Origin: JAAYJT01 sp037445555
Lineage (GTDB): Bacteria; Bacteroidota; Bacteroidia; Bacteroidales; JAAYJT01
Direction of reading: 5' to 3'
DNA length: 64,000 nt
Assembly (NCBI GenBank): GCA_037445555.1
Contig: JBBIKG010000002.1
Span: 87,164 to 151,163 of the forward strand
Shown: positions 1 to 9,235 of the stretch, in pieces
Layout of the letters: every line of letters begins with the position of its first letter
How positions within the stretch are numbered: the stretch's first letter is position 1
The notes under the pieces: generated by a model
Database searches by the model: none
What the model saw: the letters and a program-made list of their open reading frames with translations, nothing else
What the model was told of the DNA's origin: nothing
Position numbers and translations under genes: made by a program

Positions 1-32
1 CTTTTAGTCATTGTCTGGATCTGTCAAGGTTT

Positions 33-3000
33 TTATCGTACAATGATCAATTTATTACTCGTTTGGGCTGATTTTCCGGCACTATTGGTAACAACAGCCC
101 GGTATATGTATATGCCTGCAGGCAGTGGATGCCCGCGCTCATCCAGCCCATCCCAGTCATATATTATACTTCTGTAACCGGCTGGCACTTCAGTAGTTCG
201 AAACAGCCTTTTCAGTTTCCCTTCAAACGAATAAATCTGTATTTCGATATCGATCTTATTGCCGGCCTGATTGTGTTCGATCATAAAATGTGTATTGTGT
301 GAAAAAGGGTTGGGATAATTGAACACTTTTTCAACCAGCAGGCTGTTTTGGTTTACCACCACAAACTCAATCGTTGCCTCAGAAGAGTTGTTGTGCACAT
401 CCCACGCTTTCAGCCGAAGTTCATGTTTACCCTCAGATAAATTGTAAAATGGAAAAACGATGGCTCCTTTCGTAGTGGTATCCAGCTCAGAGACATAAAA
501 ATCATTGAGCACATAAGGTTTGTCAGTACGGTCGTCAAGAATCGCCACGATGTCGTGCCCGATCCCTGTTCCGGTGGTATTTATGCCGCTTTCATCATTA
601 ATGAGCGCGTATAGGATCGGATTTTCATGGGTTTTGCCACCAGGTTTGAAGTTGATGTCATTAATAAACATCTGGATGGCAGGGCCTTTAGTATCGTTGG
701 AGACATTGGTTGCAAATCCGCCCACTTTAATGTTCATATCCGTGCCGTGAGCATCCGATTGGTCGCTGAAAGCGTAATAGCTAATTTTTCCATTACCAAC
801 CTGATAGGCAATGTCCTTTGGCACGAGTAAACTAAACTCAAAAAGACCATTTTTCACAGAAGTACGGCCCTTGTGAAGAATGCTTTGCTGAGTATTGAAA
901 CTAAACACGTTTCCGCCGTCATTGGCCAGGGTTTTTGCTTGAACCGGTTTATCAAATATGGTGGGGGACAGCTCTCCGTTGAAATTATTGAGTGTATTTC
1001 CTGATTGATCGTGTACACGGCCTTTTATAGTAATTTTTGATAATGCCTTTAGAGTATCCGAAGAACCGCCTGCCGAGGTATTGTTGATATGGGTTGTCTC
1101 AATGCCATAAGCGGGTATATTTAGTGTCAACGCAGGGTCGCCGATCAGAATAAATTTATGCGAGTGGTAGAATAACAACTTTTGTTTGGCTAGCCTGATA
1201 ACATCGCCCAGTGTCATGGCCTGCCCTTTTTCTTTCCTGAACAGATTTTGATAGACGCGCTGATTGAGAATGAAATTGTCTGAAGAATACGTGGGGCGTG
1301 TGGTGGTGTACAAGGCTATGGCTCCGCCGTTCGGATTCAGGATCACATGCTCACCGGCCGACACGAATTCAGGATCATCAAAATAGGTGAACTCGCATGT
1401 AGCTGTTATGAAAAGGGGTAGGCGATTGCCATTGGACCATGATTTTATATCAGATAATTCTAGCACCCGCTCCAGAGCCCATCCATTCACCCCTCCGTGC
1501 CCCGTGTAATTGACTACAAGCGCACCCCTTGAAATGCGCTTGTTTATTTCCTGATTAACGACTGGATATCTCTGCCCCCCTGAGGTACGAACCTGTTGAA
1601 AGGCGTCAAGGTAAATTTTATTAAAGTTGTAGGCGTTGTATCCGTTTTCAATCTGCTTTACCAATCTTTCTGCCTGATCAACATGAAGGTTATCATCCTC
1701 ATCGTCGGCCACGAAACAGATCATATTCCGCCAATCGCCCTGGTTGGCAGGCGAAAGGGTTGAATAACGTATGATTTTGTCAACAATATTTGTGGCCTCC
1801 TGTACTGTAGTTACCGGCAATCGACCAATACCAATATCTACATCATCGGTTATCTGGGCGCCTTCATGGTTTTCCAGAAACCCAAAAAAATCATCTGTGG
1901 CGTACGTGTCGGTATAATGCAAGGAGTTTGGCGACTGCCATGAAGGGACAAAATTTGTATTGGTTTTGATCCTGTTCTTATAGTCGTAGGAGGCATCACC
2001 GAAGAGAAGAAGGTATCTTAATGATTTTTGTGCAGTGGACCTTTCGTAGAGCATCTTGAGAAAATCGCGTATGGCCGAAATATCCTGGCTTCCCGACGAA
2101 AATTCGTTATATATCTGATTTGTCGTAACCACTTTAACATTGAGACCCGACGAGGACTCGCGAAAATCAGCCAGCCGTTGTGCCTGCTGAAGAAAATTTG
2201 GATGTGTAACAATAACCATATCGGGTGTGGTAAAACCATGGAGGTTCTGGTTGGTTACCCGCTCCACGAATGCGGGTTTCAAAGCTTTGGAAGGATCAAA
2301 TGCAATGTATTCACTGATTCCTGTCGATACTACCCTGTACCAAAAGGTAGTTCCCGACAAGTTGACCTGTTGAATTTTAGCATTCGAAGCCTCGGCGACG
2401 TCCCAAACCTGAACAGCTCCGGTTACATTCAGAAGCCTGTATTCAAGCACTCTTCCTTTTTCAAGTGCCTGAATGCTACGGTACTGAAGTTTGTCTCCTG
2501 TAAAATTGAGTTGCCGCTTTCCTTGCATCACTATCCGGTTTAGCCATCCGGAGGCCGGAGAGCTGGTACGGTTATAACTGATTTTCACTTTCAGCTGGTC
2601 GCTGGCTGAGAAAACCGACCTTGCGGCTGTCACTTCGCGGGCAAAATCGCTGAAAGCATTGGATGAAGACACGCTTCCAACCAACACATTGCCGGCCGAC
2701 CCGTTAACATCCACAGCAAACGAGGAGGGTGTGAAAGAACGGGCGGCCAGGACGGTGCTTATCAATATGGCAGAATCCTTTACAAGATTTGGCACGTTAA
2801 ATATAAACTCTCGGGCAGATGTTTCAAAGATTTCTCCATACCATTCGCGCCCTGACTTGATCAGATTCACCTCATTTTTTTCGTAAGCCTGGTATTCATC
2901 AAAAATCGTCACAATACTACCCGGAGATGAACCGGCAGAGGGGTTGGCAGCAACTCTTTTTCCAAACCCCTTATCGGCCGTGATGTAGTAGTAGCTTTGG

Positions 3001-3866
3001 TCGGAATAGAGGTGGGCCTGATAATTGAACTGCCCCGTGGCCTGGTTATACCTCCATCTGTCAGGACCCACACCATAAAACAAAATATAATCCTGTGCAT
3101 TGAATTGGCCATCCTCCTCGCCTACTACAAGTATGGAGTTTTCTGTGAGGTCATCCGGGCGAGGTTCTGCGTTAGATTCAGGCAGCATCCCTCCGCCATA
3201 TCCAAACAGCCTCAGATTCCGGGGGTTTATACCTGCCGGATCAAGACCGGCACTGCGAAGGTCATCATAATTGATACGATATATACCTGTTTCTTTTATA
3301 GAGAACTTATACCACCTTCCTGATGCCAGCACTGATTCAAAGACTGCCTGATTTTTGATATTTGATTTTGGCGTGTCTATTTCCCGGGAGAAGACACGTA
3401 AAGTGAAACGCATAAGCTTTTCATACTGACCTGTGGTAGATGATTTCCTGACAGGCAGAAAGGAAATAAACGCTCGAGTACCCCCATCGAATGACACCTG
3501 TCGAACATGTAACACTAGCGAGTCGGTGCCGAATGAAATAGCAGTGGAATCAGTGCCTTGTCGGTCAGACATGAGAAATGCTGCTTTGCATTCCGTTTCC
3601 GACAAAGGTTGGAAATGCAGGTCGGAAATCGTAACCATGCTTATGTCTGCCGTAACTTCGACCACCTCCTGAAATATGGGAGCCATGGTTTCGGGCGTAA
3701 GGATTGCCCCTTCGAAATCGAAAAGCCAGGGTGCAGCTGGCCGGGAGGTAAGCTGGTACGGACGGTTCCACACTATGGTCCGCTCGATGGTGACCTGAGC
3801 AGTCGCAAAGGTATGACTCAGCAACAGCCCCGCTACAACCCAAGTAAATTTGTACCAGCGAATCAT
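33..3866 (-). CDS. porU: Type IX secretion system sortase PorU (C25 gingipain-like peptidase)
   Basis: PorU is the cell-surface sortase of the type IX secretion system (T9SS). It removes C-terminal sorting signals from cargo and attaches the cargo to the outer surface. The 1277-residue protein has a signal peptide (about 1-24), a long beta-rich N-terminal region, and a C25 peptidase domain in the middle. In that domain the GHGG motif carries the likely catalytic His790, and ATCEF carries the likely nucleophile Cys824. A FlgD/Por-secretion-tail-like domain with the NYPNPF motif ends the protein. The length and the CTD-like end fit PorU rather than a plain gingipain. The gene is divergent from a PorP-like gene and gldJ, which agrees with the porU-gldJ-murF neighbourhood known from other Bacteroidota. 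No key residue is missing. Confidence 0.93.
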   Translation of the reverse strand: MIRWYKFTWVVAGLLLSHTFATAQVTIERTIVWNRPYQLTSRPAAPWLFDFEGAILTPETMAPIFQEVVEVTADISMVTISDLHFQPLSETECKAAFLMSDRQGTDSTAISFGTDSLVLHVRQVSFDGGTRAFISFLPVRKSSTTGQYEKLMRFTLRVFSREIDTPKSNIKNQAVFESVLASGRWYKFSIKETGIYRINYDDLRSAGLDPAGINPRNLRLFGYGGGMLPESNAEPRPDDLTENSILVVGEEDGQFNAQDYILFYGVGPDRWRYNQATGQFNYQAHLYSDQSYYYITADKGFGKRVAANPSAGSSPGSIVTIFDEYQAYEKNEVNLIKSGREWYGEIFETSAREFIFNVPNLVKDSAILISTVLAARSFTPSSFAVDVNGSAGNVLVGSVSSSNAFSDFAREVTAARSVFSASDQLKVKISYNRTSSPASGWLNRIVMQGKRQLNFTGDKLQYRSIQALEKGRVLEYRLLNVTGAVQVWDVAEASNAKIQQVNLSGTTFWYRVVSTGISEYIAFDPSKALKPAFVERVTNQNLHGFTTPDMVIVTHPNFLQQAQRLADFRESSSGLNVKVVTTNQIYNEFSSGSQDISAIRDFLKMLYERSTAQKSLRYLLLFGDASYDYKNRIKTNTNFVPSWQSPNSLHYTDTYATDDFFGFLENHEGAQITDDVDIGIGRLPVTTVQEATNIVDKIIRYSTLSPANQGDWRNMICFVADDEDDNLHVDQAERLVKQIENGYNAYNFNKIYLDAFQQVRTSGGQRYPVVNQEINKRISRGALVVNYTGHGGVNGWALERVLELSDIKSWSNGNRLPLFITATCEFTYFDDPEFVSAGEHVILNPNGGAIALYTTTRPTYSSDNFILNQRVYQNLFRKEKGQAMTLGDVIRLAKQKLLFYHSHKFILIGDPALTLNIPAYGIETTHINNTSAGGSSDTLKALSKITIKGRVHDQSGNTLNNFNGELSPTIFDKPVQAKTLANDGGNVFSFNTQQSILHKGRTSVKNGLFEFSLLVPKDIAYQVGNGKISYYAFSDQSDAHGTDMNIKVGGFATNVSNDTKGPAIQMFINDINFKPGGKTHENPILYALINDESGINTTGTGIGHDIVAILDDRTDKPYVLNDFYVSELDTTTKGAIVFPFYNLSEGKHELRLKAWDVHNNSSEATIEFVVVNQNSLLVEKVFNYPNPFSHNTHFMIEHNQAGNKIDIEIQIYSFEGKLKRLFRTTEVPAGYRSIIYDWDGLDERGHPLPAGIYIYRAVVTNSAGKSAQTSNKLIIVR

Positions 3867-4178
3867 ATGTTCCGGATCAGATAGTAAAACCTAGGAAGAA
3901 ATACATCAGGTCGAACGCTAAGGTTATTATTATGCAAAGGATTTTAATAATAACATTCGAATACCTGCTTGTTACATCTACCCAACATGAAAAACGGCAA
4001 TAAAGTATGATTATTGCCAGATAGCATCATCGTGAAATCAAGTTTTAAACTTCAGGGGACAGGTTCAACTCTGGAAAGCCAAAGATCAAATTACGTGAAA
4101 TTAAGCCTGTTTCAACATTCTTACGAAACTGTCATTTTTTGTATTACCTTCGCTCTGTAAAATTTTGTTGCCTAGGCA
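3867..4178. other. Divergent intergenic region between porU and the PorP-like gene
   Basis: This 312-bp AT-rich gap must hold the promoters for porU (leftward) and the PorP/gldJ run (rightward). I see no ORF or RNA gene in it. It contains a long perfect inverted repeat on the porU side, listed separately. A weak -7-like TACCTTCG lies at 4145-4152, 27 bp before the plus-strand start codon, but no TTG sits at the expected distance upstream of it. Confidence 0.6.
3923..3954. repeat. Perfect 10-bp inverted repeat upstream of porU
   Basis: The arms GTTATTATTA (3923-3932) and TAATAATAAC (3945-3954) are exact reverse complements separated by 12 bp. The repeat lies 57 bp upstream of the porU start codon in a non-coding region. 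It could be an operator or a weak AT-rich hairpin in the porU leader. The arms are pure A/T apart from one G/C pair, so chance occurrence in an AT-rich gap is possible. Confidence 0.5.
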
Positions 4179-5165
4179 ATGAAGCGACGTGCCCAACTTG
4201 TTATTGTTTTTGCTTTTGTGTTGTGCTGTTCTTCAACAGTTCCAGCTCAAGACCCTCATTTTTCGCAATTCTACGGCAATCCGTTATACCTAAATCCCGC
4301 GCTGGCCGGTAATAAGATTTGTCCCCGAATCACGCTCAATTACCGCGACCAATGGCCCAACATTCCAGCTACATTCGTTACTTATGGAATTTCCTTTGAC
4401 AGATATATTGAACCTATCAGTGGTGCTCTGGCTCTGATGGCCGTAAGGGATGATGCCGGAAAGGGTATTTTGACCAATACCATGCTAAGCGGTATTTATT
4501 CCTACCGCCTTGAAATGACAAGGGATCTGTTGCTGAATGCCGGTTTTCAGGCCACAGTGCAGCAAATAAATCTGGACTGGGATAAACTTACATTTGAAAA
4601 CCCACAAGAGATACCCTCTGATGGATTCCAACGTAAAATCATTCCAGATTTTTCTGCCGGCTTTGTTCTCGGTTTCGCCTATAACTATTTTTTTGGTTTC
4701 GCCGCACACCACCTTACTCAGCCTGAGATATCATATGTCACATCCAGCAGTGATGGTCCTATCAACCGTCAGGATCTGAAGCTGACTATACATGCCGGGG
4801 CAATTTTCGACCTCGTGCCGGCATCAACCCTGATTGATGCAGATAAGGTACCTACCATTTCGCCCAATATTCTGTTTCAGCAGCAGGGTGCGTTCAAGCA
4901 AGTCAATGTGGGTTTGTACTCCACACTTCATCCTTTCACCTTTGGCGTCTGGTACAGGCATACATTCAGAAATCAGGACGCTGCCATCGTGTTGCTGGGT
5001 ATTGAATACCAGGGAATAAAGATCGGATACAGCTATGATTATACCGTTTCAGCACTGACAAACGCCACGGGTGGCTCGCATGAAGTTTCACTGGGATGGA
5101 TTTTCAACTGCGATGATCGAGTAAAAAATAGAAAGATCAAAGCAATAAAAGTCACCCCATTTTAG
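4179..5165 (+). CDS. PorP/SprF family type IX secretion membrane protein
   Basis: This is a 328-residue outer-membrane barrel of the PorP/SprF family. Members partner with the T9SS translocon or with surface adhesins and help anchor or deliver secreted proteins. After a signal peptide (about 1-23) comes the family's opening pattern, QDPHFSQFYGNPLYLNPALAG, shown here by residues HFSQFY and LNPALAG. The rest alternates short beta strands and ends in an aromatic-rich barrel. It lies 31 bp before gldJ on the same strand and is probably co-transcribed with it. Genomes usually carry several paralogues, so I cannot say whether this is the core PorP or a cargo-specific SprF-like copy. Confidence 0.9.
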   Translation: MKRRAQLVIVFAFVLCCSSTVPAQDPHFSQFYGNPLYLNPALAGNKICPRITLNYRDQWPNIPATFVTYGISFDRYIEPISGALALMAVRDDAGKGILTNTMLSGIYSYRLEMTRDLLLNAGFQATVQQINLDWDKLTFENPQEIPSDGFQRKIIPDFSAGFVLGFAYNYFFGFAAHHLTQPEISYVTSSSDGPINRQDLKLTIHAGAIFDLVPASTLIDADKVPTISPNILFQQQGAFKQVNVGLYSTLHPFTFGVWYRHTFRNQDAAIVLLGIEYQGIKIGYSYDYTVSALTNATGGSHEVSLGWIFNCDDRVKNRKIKAIKVTPF

Positions 5166-5196
5166 TTTATAGCTAAACAAATTCTAAAATATTGCT

Positions 5197-6675
5197 ATGT
5201 CGGCATTTAACAAAGTTCGTTTACTACTTCTCATCACCATTGTGATCGGGTTGTTTTCTTCCTGTTCTAAAAAGCAATATTCGAGTTCTACCGGCTGGGA
5301 ATTCAATAATCCTAAAACCGGAGGGTTTGAAGTCACACCCTACCGTGAACAGATCACTGGACCAGGCCTTGTGCTTATTGAGGGTGGCACCTTTACGATG
5401 GGACAAACCGTAGACAACCCTATGTACGAGTGGGATAATCAGCCCCGCCGGGTAACAGTTCCGAGTTTTTATATAGATGAAACCGAGGTCCGTAATATTG
5501 ATTACCTCGAATACCTCTACTGGTTGCAAAGGGTGTTCGGAAAAAACCATCCGGAAGTCTATATCCGTGCCCTGCCTGATACACTGGTCTGGCGCGATAA
5601 ACTTGCATACAACGAACCACTTGTTGAAACCTACCTCAGGCATCCCGCCTACCATAACTATCCCGTGGTGGGAGTAAGCTGGAAACAAGCCAACGAGTAT
5701 TGCATTTGGCGCACCGACAGAGTCAATGAGATGCTTCTCATTAAAAATGGCATACTTGATTACGATCCCGATCAGCGCGATGCAAACAACTTCAACACCG
5801 AAGCTTATTTGGCCGGTCAGTACCAGGGGTTGGTAAATAAGCCTTTGCGCGACCTGAATCCTGCCGGAACCGGCGAGCGTCAGGTTCGGGTAGAAGATGG
5901 TATTCTGCTGCCTCGTTACAGGCTTCCAACCGAAGCCGAATGGGAATATGCGGCATTGGGCCTGATTGGCAATACCGCTTATGAGCGGGTTACAGAACGC
6001 AGAGCGTATCCCTGGCAAGGCACCAGCATGCGTACCGACGCCAAGAAAAAAACCGGTGCTTTTAAGGCCAACTTCCGGCGCGGTTCCGGCGACTATATGG
6101 GTGTTGCAGGATGGCTGAATGATGGAGCTGACATCCCGACCCATGTAAAAGACTATCAGGCTAATGACTATGGTTTGTACAACATGGCCGGTAACGTGGC
6201 AGAATGGGTGCTGGATGTCTACAGGCCTCTTACCTTTATGGATGTAGCCGATTACAGGCCTTTCAGAGGCAATGTGTACACTACTCGGGTAACGGATGCC
6301 GAAGGCAAACTTGTGGAAAAGGATTATATGGGCCGCATTCAGACCCGACCCGTTAAACCCGAGGAGGTAGCCTCGCGCTTCAACTACCGTAAAGCGGATG
6401 TTATTAACTATCGCGACGGAGATCCTCAAAGCCTGATCAACCGCGACTGGGAACAGGTACCTGATTCCTCAACCACAGCCAAGATGTATGAATATGGAAA
6501 GACTTCACTCATTAGCGACAGGTCGAGGGTATTCAAGGGAGGTTCATGGATTGATCCGGCCTATTATCTGAGTCCTGGCACAAGAAGATTTCTTGACGAA
6601 GATATGGCAGCAAACTACATCGGATTCCGCTGTGCCATGACCCGCGTGGGAAGTTCAAAAATCGTTTCGAAATAA
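5197..6675 (+). CDS. gldJ: Gliding motility / T9SS lipoprotein GldJ (SUMF1-like fold)
   Basis: GldJ is an outer-membrane lipoprotein needed in Flavobacterium for gliding and for stability of the T9SS ring protein GldK. The 492-residue protein has a lipoprotein signal ending at Cys23 (FSSC). A formylglycine-generating-enzyme/SUMF1-like domain follows, with blocks such as LIEGGTFTMGQ, YIDETEVRN, PVVGVSW, RLPTEAEWEYA, NMAGNVAEWV and VFKGGSWID. The large insertions and the block LRHPAY separate GldJ from GldK/PorK. The fold is used structurally here, and oxidase activity is not expected. It is preceded by a PorP-like gene and followed, after 109 bp, by murF, the same gldJ-murF order known in Flavobacteria. 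Confidence 0.9.
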   Translation: MSAFNKVRLLLLITIVIGLFSSCSKKQYSSSTGWEFNNPKTGGFEVTPYREQITGPGLVLIEGGTFTMGQTVDNPMYEWDNQPRRVTVPSFYIDETEVRNIDYLEYLYWLQRVFGKNHPEVYIRALPDTLVWRDKLAYNEPLVETYLRHPAYHNYPVVGVSWKQANEYCIWRTDRVNEMLLIKNGILDYDPDQRDANNFNTEAYLAGQYQGLVNKPLRDLNPAGTGERQVRVEDGILLPRYRLPTEAEWEYAALGLIGNTAYERVTERRAYPWQGTSMRTDAKKKTGAFKANFRRGSGDYMGVAGWLNDGADIPTHVKDYQANDYGLYNMAGNVAEWVLDVYRPLTFMDVADYRPFRGNVYTTRVTDAEGKLVEKDYMGRIQTRPVKPEEVASRFNYRKADVINYRDGDPQSLINRDWEQVPDSSTTAKMYEYGKTSLISDRSRVFKGGSWIDPAYYLSPGTRRFLDEDMAANYIGFRCAMTRVGSSKIVSK

Positions 6676-6784
6676 TTCATATCAACGTTCAATCTTTTCC
6701 GCCCGGTGCATCCATTAACACCATTCCTGGTTGTGAATTAGGAAAGTGTAAGGATTTGCCGGGCTATTCTCATATGATCAGGCT

Positions 6785-8074
6785 ATGAATGTTCAGGATT
6801 TATATGCTATTTTTCTGAAACACCCACAAATTTGTACTGATTCGCGACAGATAAAACCTGGTTGTATTTTTATTGCCCTAAAAGGTGGGCAGTTTGACGG
6901 AAATGAATTTGCAGCTAGTGCGATCCGGGAAGGAGCTGCTTACGCCATCATTGATAACCCGGCATACAAAGCAGACGACAAGCATCTGCTTGTGCCTGAT
7001 GTTCTGGACAGTGTACATCAGATGGCTATTGTGCATCGCCAGAAATTCACCTGCCCGGTCATTGGCATTACCGGGTCAAATGGCAAAACAACCACCAAGG
7101 AGCTGATAACCAAAGTTTTGTCAACAAAGTACAACACCCTTTCAACATTAGGAAACTACAACAATCACATTGGGGTGCCATTGACGGTATTAAGGATGAC
7201 CGATGAACATCAGATAGCTGTCATCGAAATGGGAGCTAATCATATCGGCGAAATAGCTTCCTTGTGCAAACTTGCCCAGCCTACCCACGGGATACTCACA
7301 AATGTTGGGTATGCGCACCTTGAAGGGTTCGGAAGTTTTAAAGGAGTAATAAAAGCCAAAACAGAGCTTTATAAACACATCCGTTTGGTTGACGGTTCGA
7401 TCTTCATTGACGCGGATAATGAAATTTTAATGACTCATGCAGCAGGTATCCATAAGATTACCTATGGCGAAGGCACAAGGGCACAAAATCGTGGCGAAGT
7501 CACCAAAGGTGATCCATATTTGCAGGTAGCATGGAAGGCAGACGGCGAAAGCCGACTGATCATGACCAATCTGGTTGGAGTATATAACCTTAAAAACATA
7601 CTGGCTGCCATAAGCGTGGGCCGATATTTTGAAGTGCCTGCAAATGATATCGTCTCAGCCATAGAATCGTATGTCCCTTCGAACCTGCGCTCACAGATTC
7701 TCAAAACCGATCGCAACGAGATAGTGCTGGATGCTTATAATGCCAATCCATCGAGCATGGCTGCTGCCATAAACAATTTTGCCGCCCTCGGGGTTGCCAA
7801 TAAACTGCTCATACTTGGCGAAATGCTTGAGATGGGTCATTTTGCCGGTGAGCAGCACAAAATAATTCTTGAACTCGTAACAGAAAAGGGTTTTACTAAT
7901 GCCATATTTGTAGGCGATCATTTTTATGATCTGAAGGAGGAAAGACCCAATAAGTTTTTCAGAACCACATCAGAAGCTGCCCAATGGCTTGAATATCAGA
8001 ATTTTTCAGGCTATACTGTCCTGATCAAAGGCTCACGCAAGATGAAACTTGAATCACTCACCAAGCTGCTTTAG
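6785..8074 (+). CDS. murF: UDP-N-acetylmuramoyl-tripeptide--D-alanyl-D-alanine ligase
   Basis: MurF adds D-Ala-D-Ala to UDP-MurNAc-tripeptide, the last cytoplasmic step of the peptidoglycan stem peptide. The 429-residue protein has the three Mur-ligase domains. The N-terminal substrate domain carries TDSRQIKPG. The central ATPase has the P-loop GITGSNGKTTT at about 94-104 and the block VIEMGANHIGEI. The C-terminal domain has LDAYNANPSSM and LILGEMLEMG, signatures of MurF. It is complete. It ends 3 bp before anmK, so the two are probably co-transcribed and tie cell-wall synthesis to recycling. Confidence 0.96.
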   Translation: MNVQDLYAIFLKHPQICTDSRQIKPGCIFIALKGGQFDGNEFAASAIREGAAYAIIDNPAYKADDKHLLVPDVLDSVHQMAIVHRQKFTCPVIGITGSNGKTTTKELITKVLSTKYNTLSTLGNYNNHIGVPLTVLRMTDEHQIAVIEMGANHIGEIASLCKLAQPTHGILTNVGYAHLEGFGSFKGVIKAKTELYKHIRLVDGSIFIDADNEILMTHAAGIHKITYGEGTRAQNRGEVTKGDPYLQVAWKADGESRLIMTNLVGVYNLKNILAAISVGRYFEVPANDIVSAIESYVPSNLRSQILKTDRNEIVLDAYNANPSSMAAAINNFAALGVANKLLILGEMLEMGHFAGEQHKIILELVTEKGFTNAIFVGDHFYDLKEERPNKFFRTTSEAAQWLEYQNFSGYTVLIKGSRKMKLESLTKLL

Positions 8075-8077
8075 TCG

Positions 8078-9172
8078 ATGACTTCTCAAGGAGAAGAAAA
8101 AATCCATATTGCCGTCGGGGTGATGTCGGGCACCTCGCTTGACGGAATTGATGTAGTTGTTTGTAGATTCTTCCGAACCGTCGACACATGGAAGTATGAA
8201 ATAGTCAATGCTATCACCTATGAGTATGACAGCTTCTGGGTTGCCCGGTTAAAAAACTTATATAATGCTAGCGCCACGGAATTGGCTAAAGCTCATGCGG
8301 AGTATGGCCAGCTTCTGGCTGCACGGATTATGGACACCATCCGCCACAGCTGTGTGAAACCGGATCTCATTGCCACCCACGGCCACACCATTTTTCATCA
8401 GCCTAATTCTGGCTATACCTACCAGCTTGGCTCAGGAGCTGTAGTGGCTGCACGTACCGGAATACCTGTGGTTTGCGACTTTCGCTCCACCGATGTTGCC
8501 AATGGTGGTCAGGGTGCGCCGTTAGTACCAATAGGCGATAAACTGCTGTTTTCAGAATACGAGTCATGCCTCAACCTGGGTGGCTTTTCAAATATTTCGT
8601 TCGACAATAAAGGGCAAAGAATCGCTTTTGACATCTGCCCGGTAAATATTGTGCTGAACATGCTTTCACGCAAACTCGGGCATTCGTTCGATCCCAATGG
8701 TATGTATGCCGGCAGTGGTAAGGTAATTCCTGACCTTTTACAAATCCTTAATGATTTGCCGTTTTACAATCAGCACCCGCCAAAATCGCTTGGTTGGGAA
8801 TGGGTTGAGCTAAATATTATTTCGCTCATCGATACTTCAGAATATTCAACAGTAGATTTGCTGCGCACCTTTACAGAGCATATTGCCATCAACATTACCA
8901 AGGTAGTGAATGATTACAGGCTTAACACTGTGTTAGTTACCGGCGGAGGTGCATATAACCAGCTGCTTATCAATCGTATGGTGTCGATGAGTGAATCAAG
9001 GTTCGTAATACCTGCCAACTCCGTAATTGATTTCAAGGAGGCGCTGATTTTTGCCTTTCTTGGAACGTTGCGCAAGCTGGGGCAGGTGAATTGTCTTGCC
9101 TCCGTGACAGGTGCAAGGAGCGATAGTTGCTGCGGGGCTGTTTATATGCCCGCCACGCTTCTATACCCATAA
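8078..9172 (+). CDS. anmK: Anhydro-N-acetylmuramic acid kinase
   Basis: AnmK hydrolyses and phosphorylates 1,6-anhydro-MurNAc from peptidoglycan turnover, giving MurNAc-6-phosphate. The 364-residue protein shows the family start GVMSGTSLDGID (residues 14-25), the block ATHGHTIFHQP, the catalytic-loop region VCDFRSTDVANGGQGAPL and the sugar-kinase motif VTGGGAYN near the C-terminus. It is of normal length and starts 4 nt after the murF stop codon. A MurQ etherase would be the expected next enzyme and is not in this window. Confidence 0.95.
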   Translation: MTSQGEEKIHIAVGVMSGTSLDGIDVVVCRFFRTVDTWKYEIVNAITYEYDSFWVARLKNLYNASATELAKAHAEYGQLLAARIMDTIRHSCVKPDLIATHGHTIFHQPNSGYTYQLGSGAVVAARTGIPVVCDFRSTDVANGGQGAPLVPIGDKLLFSEYESCLNLGGFSNISFDNKGQRIAFDICPVNIVLNMLSRKLGHSFDPNGMYAGSGKVIPDLLQILNDLPFYNQHPPKSLGWEWVELNIISLIDTSEYSTVDLLRTFTEHIAINITKVVNDYRLNTVLVTGGGAYNQLLINRMVSMSESRFVIPANSVIDFKEALIFAFLGTLRKLGQVNCLASVTGARSDSCCGAVYMPATLLYP

Positions 9173-9235
9173 AATAACATCGTTTGCTTTTCGTTTTAGC
9201 AAATAAGGTCTCAACATCATTTATCTGACGTTTCG

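Noticed and set aside
5224..6429. A 401-residue open frame on the minus strand over gldJ
   Set aside because: It is antisense to a clear GldJ gene, has no family pattern, and arises from the codon bias of the real gene.
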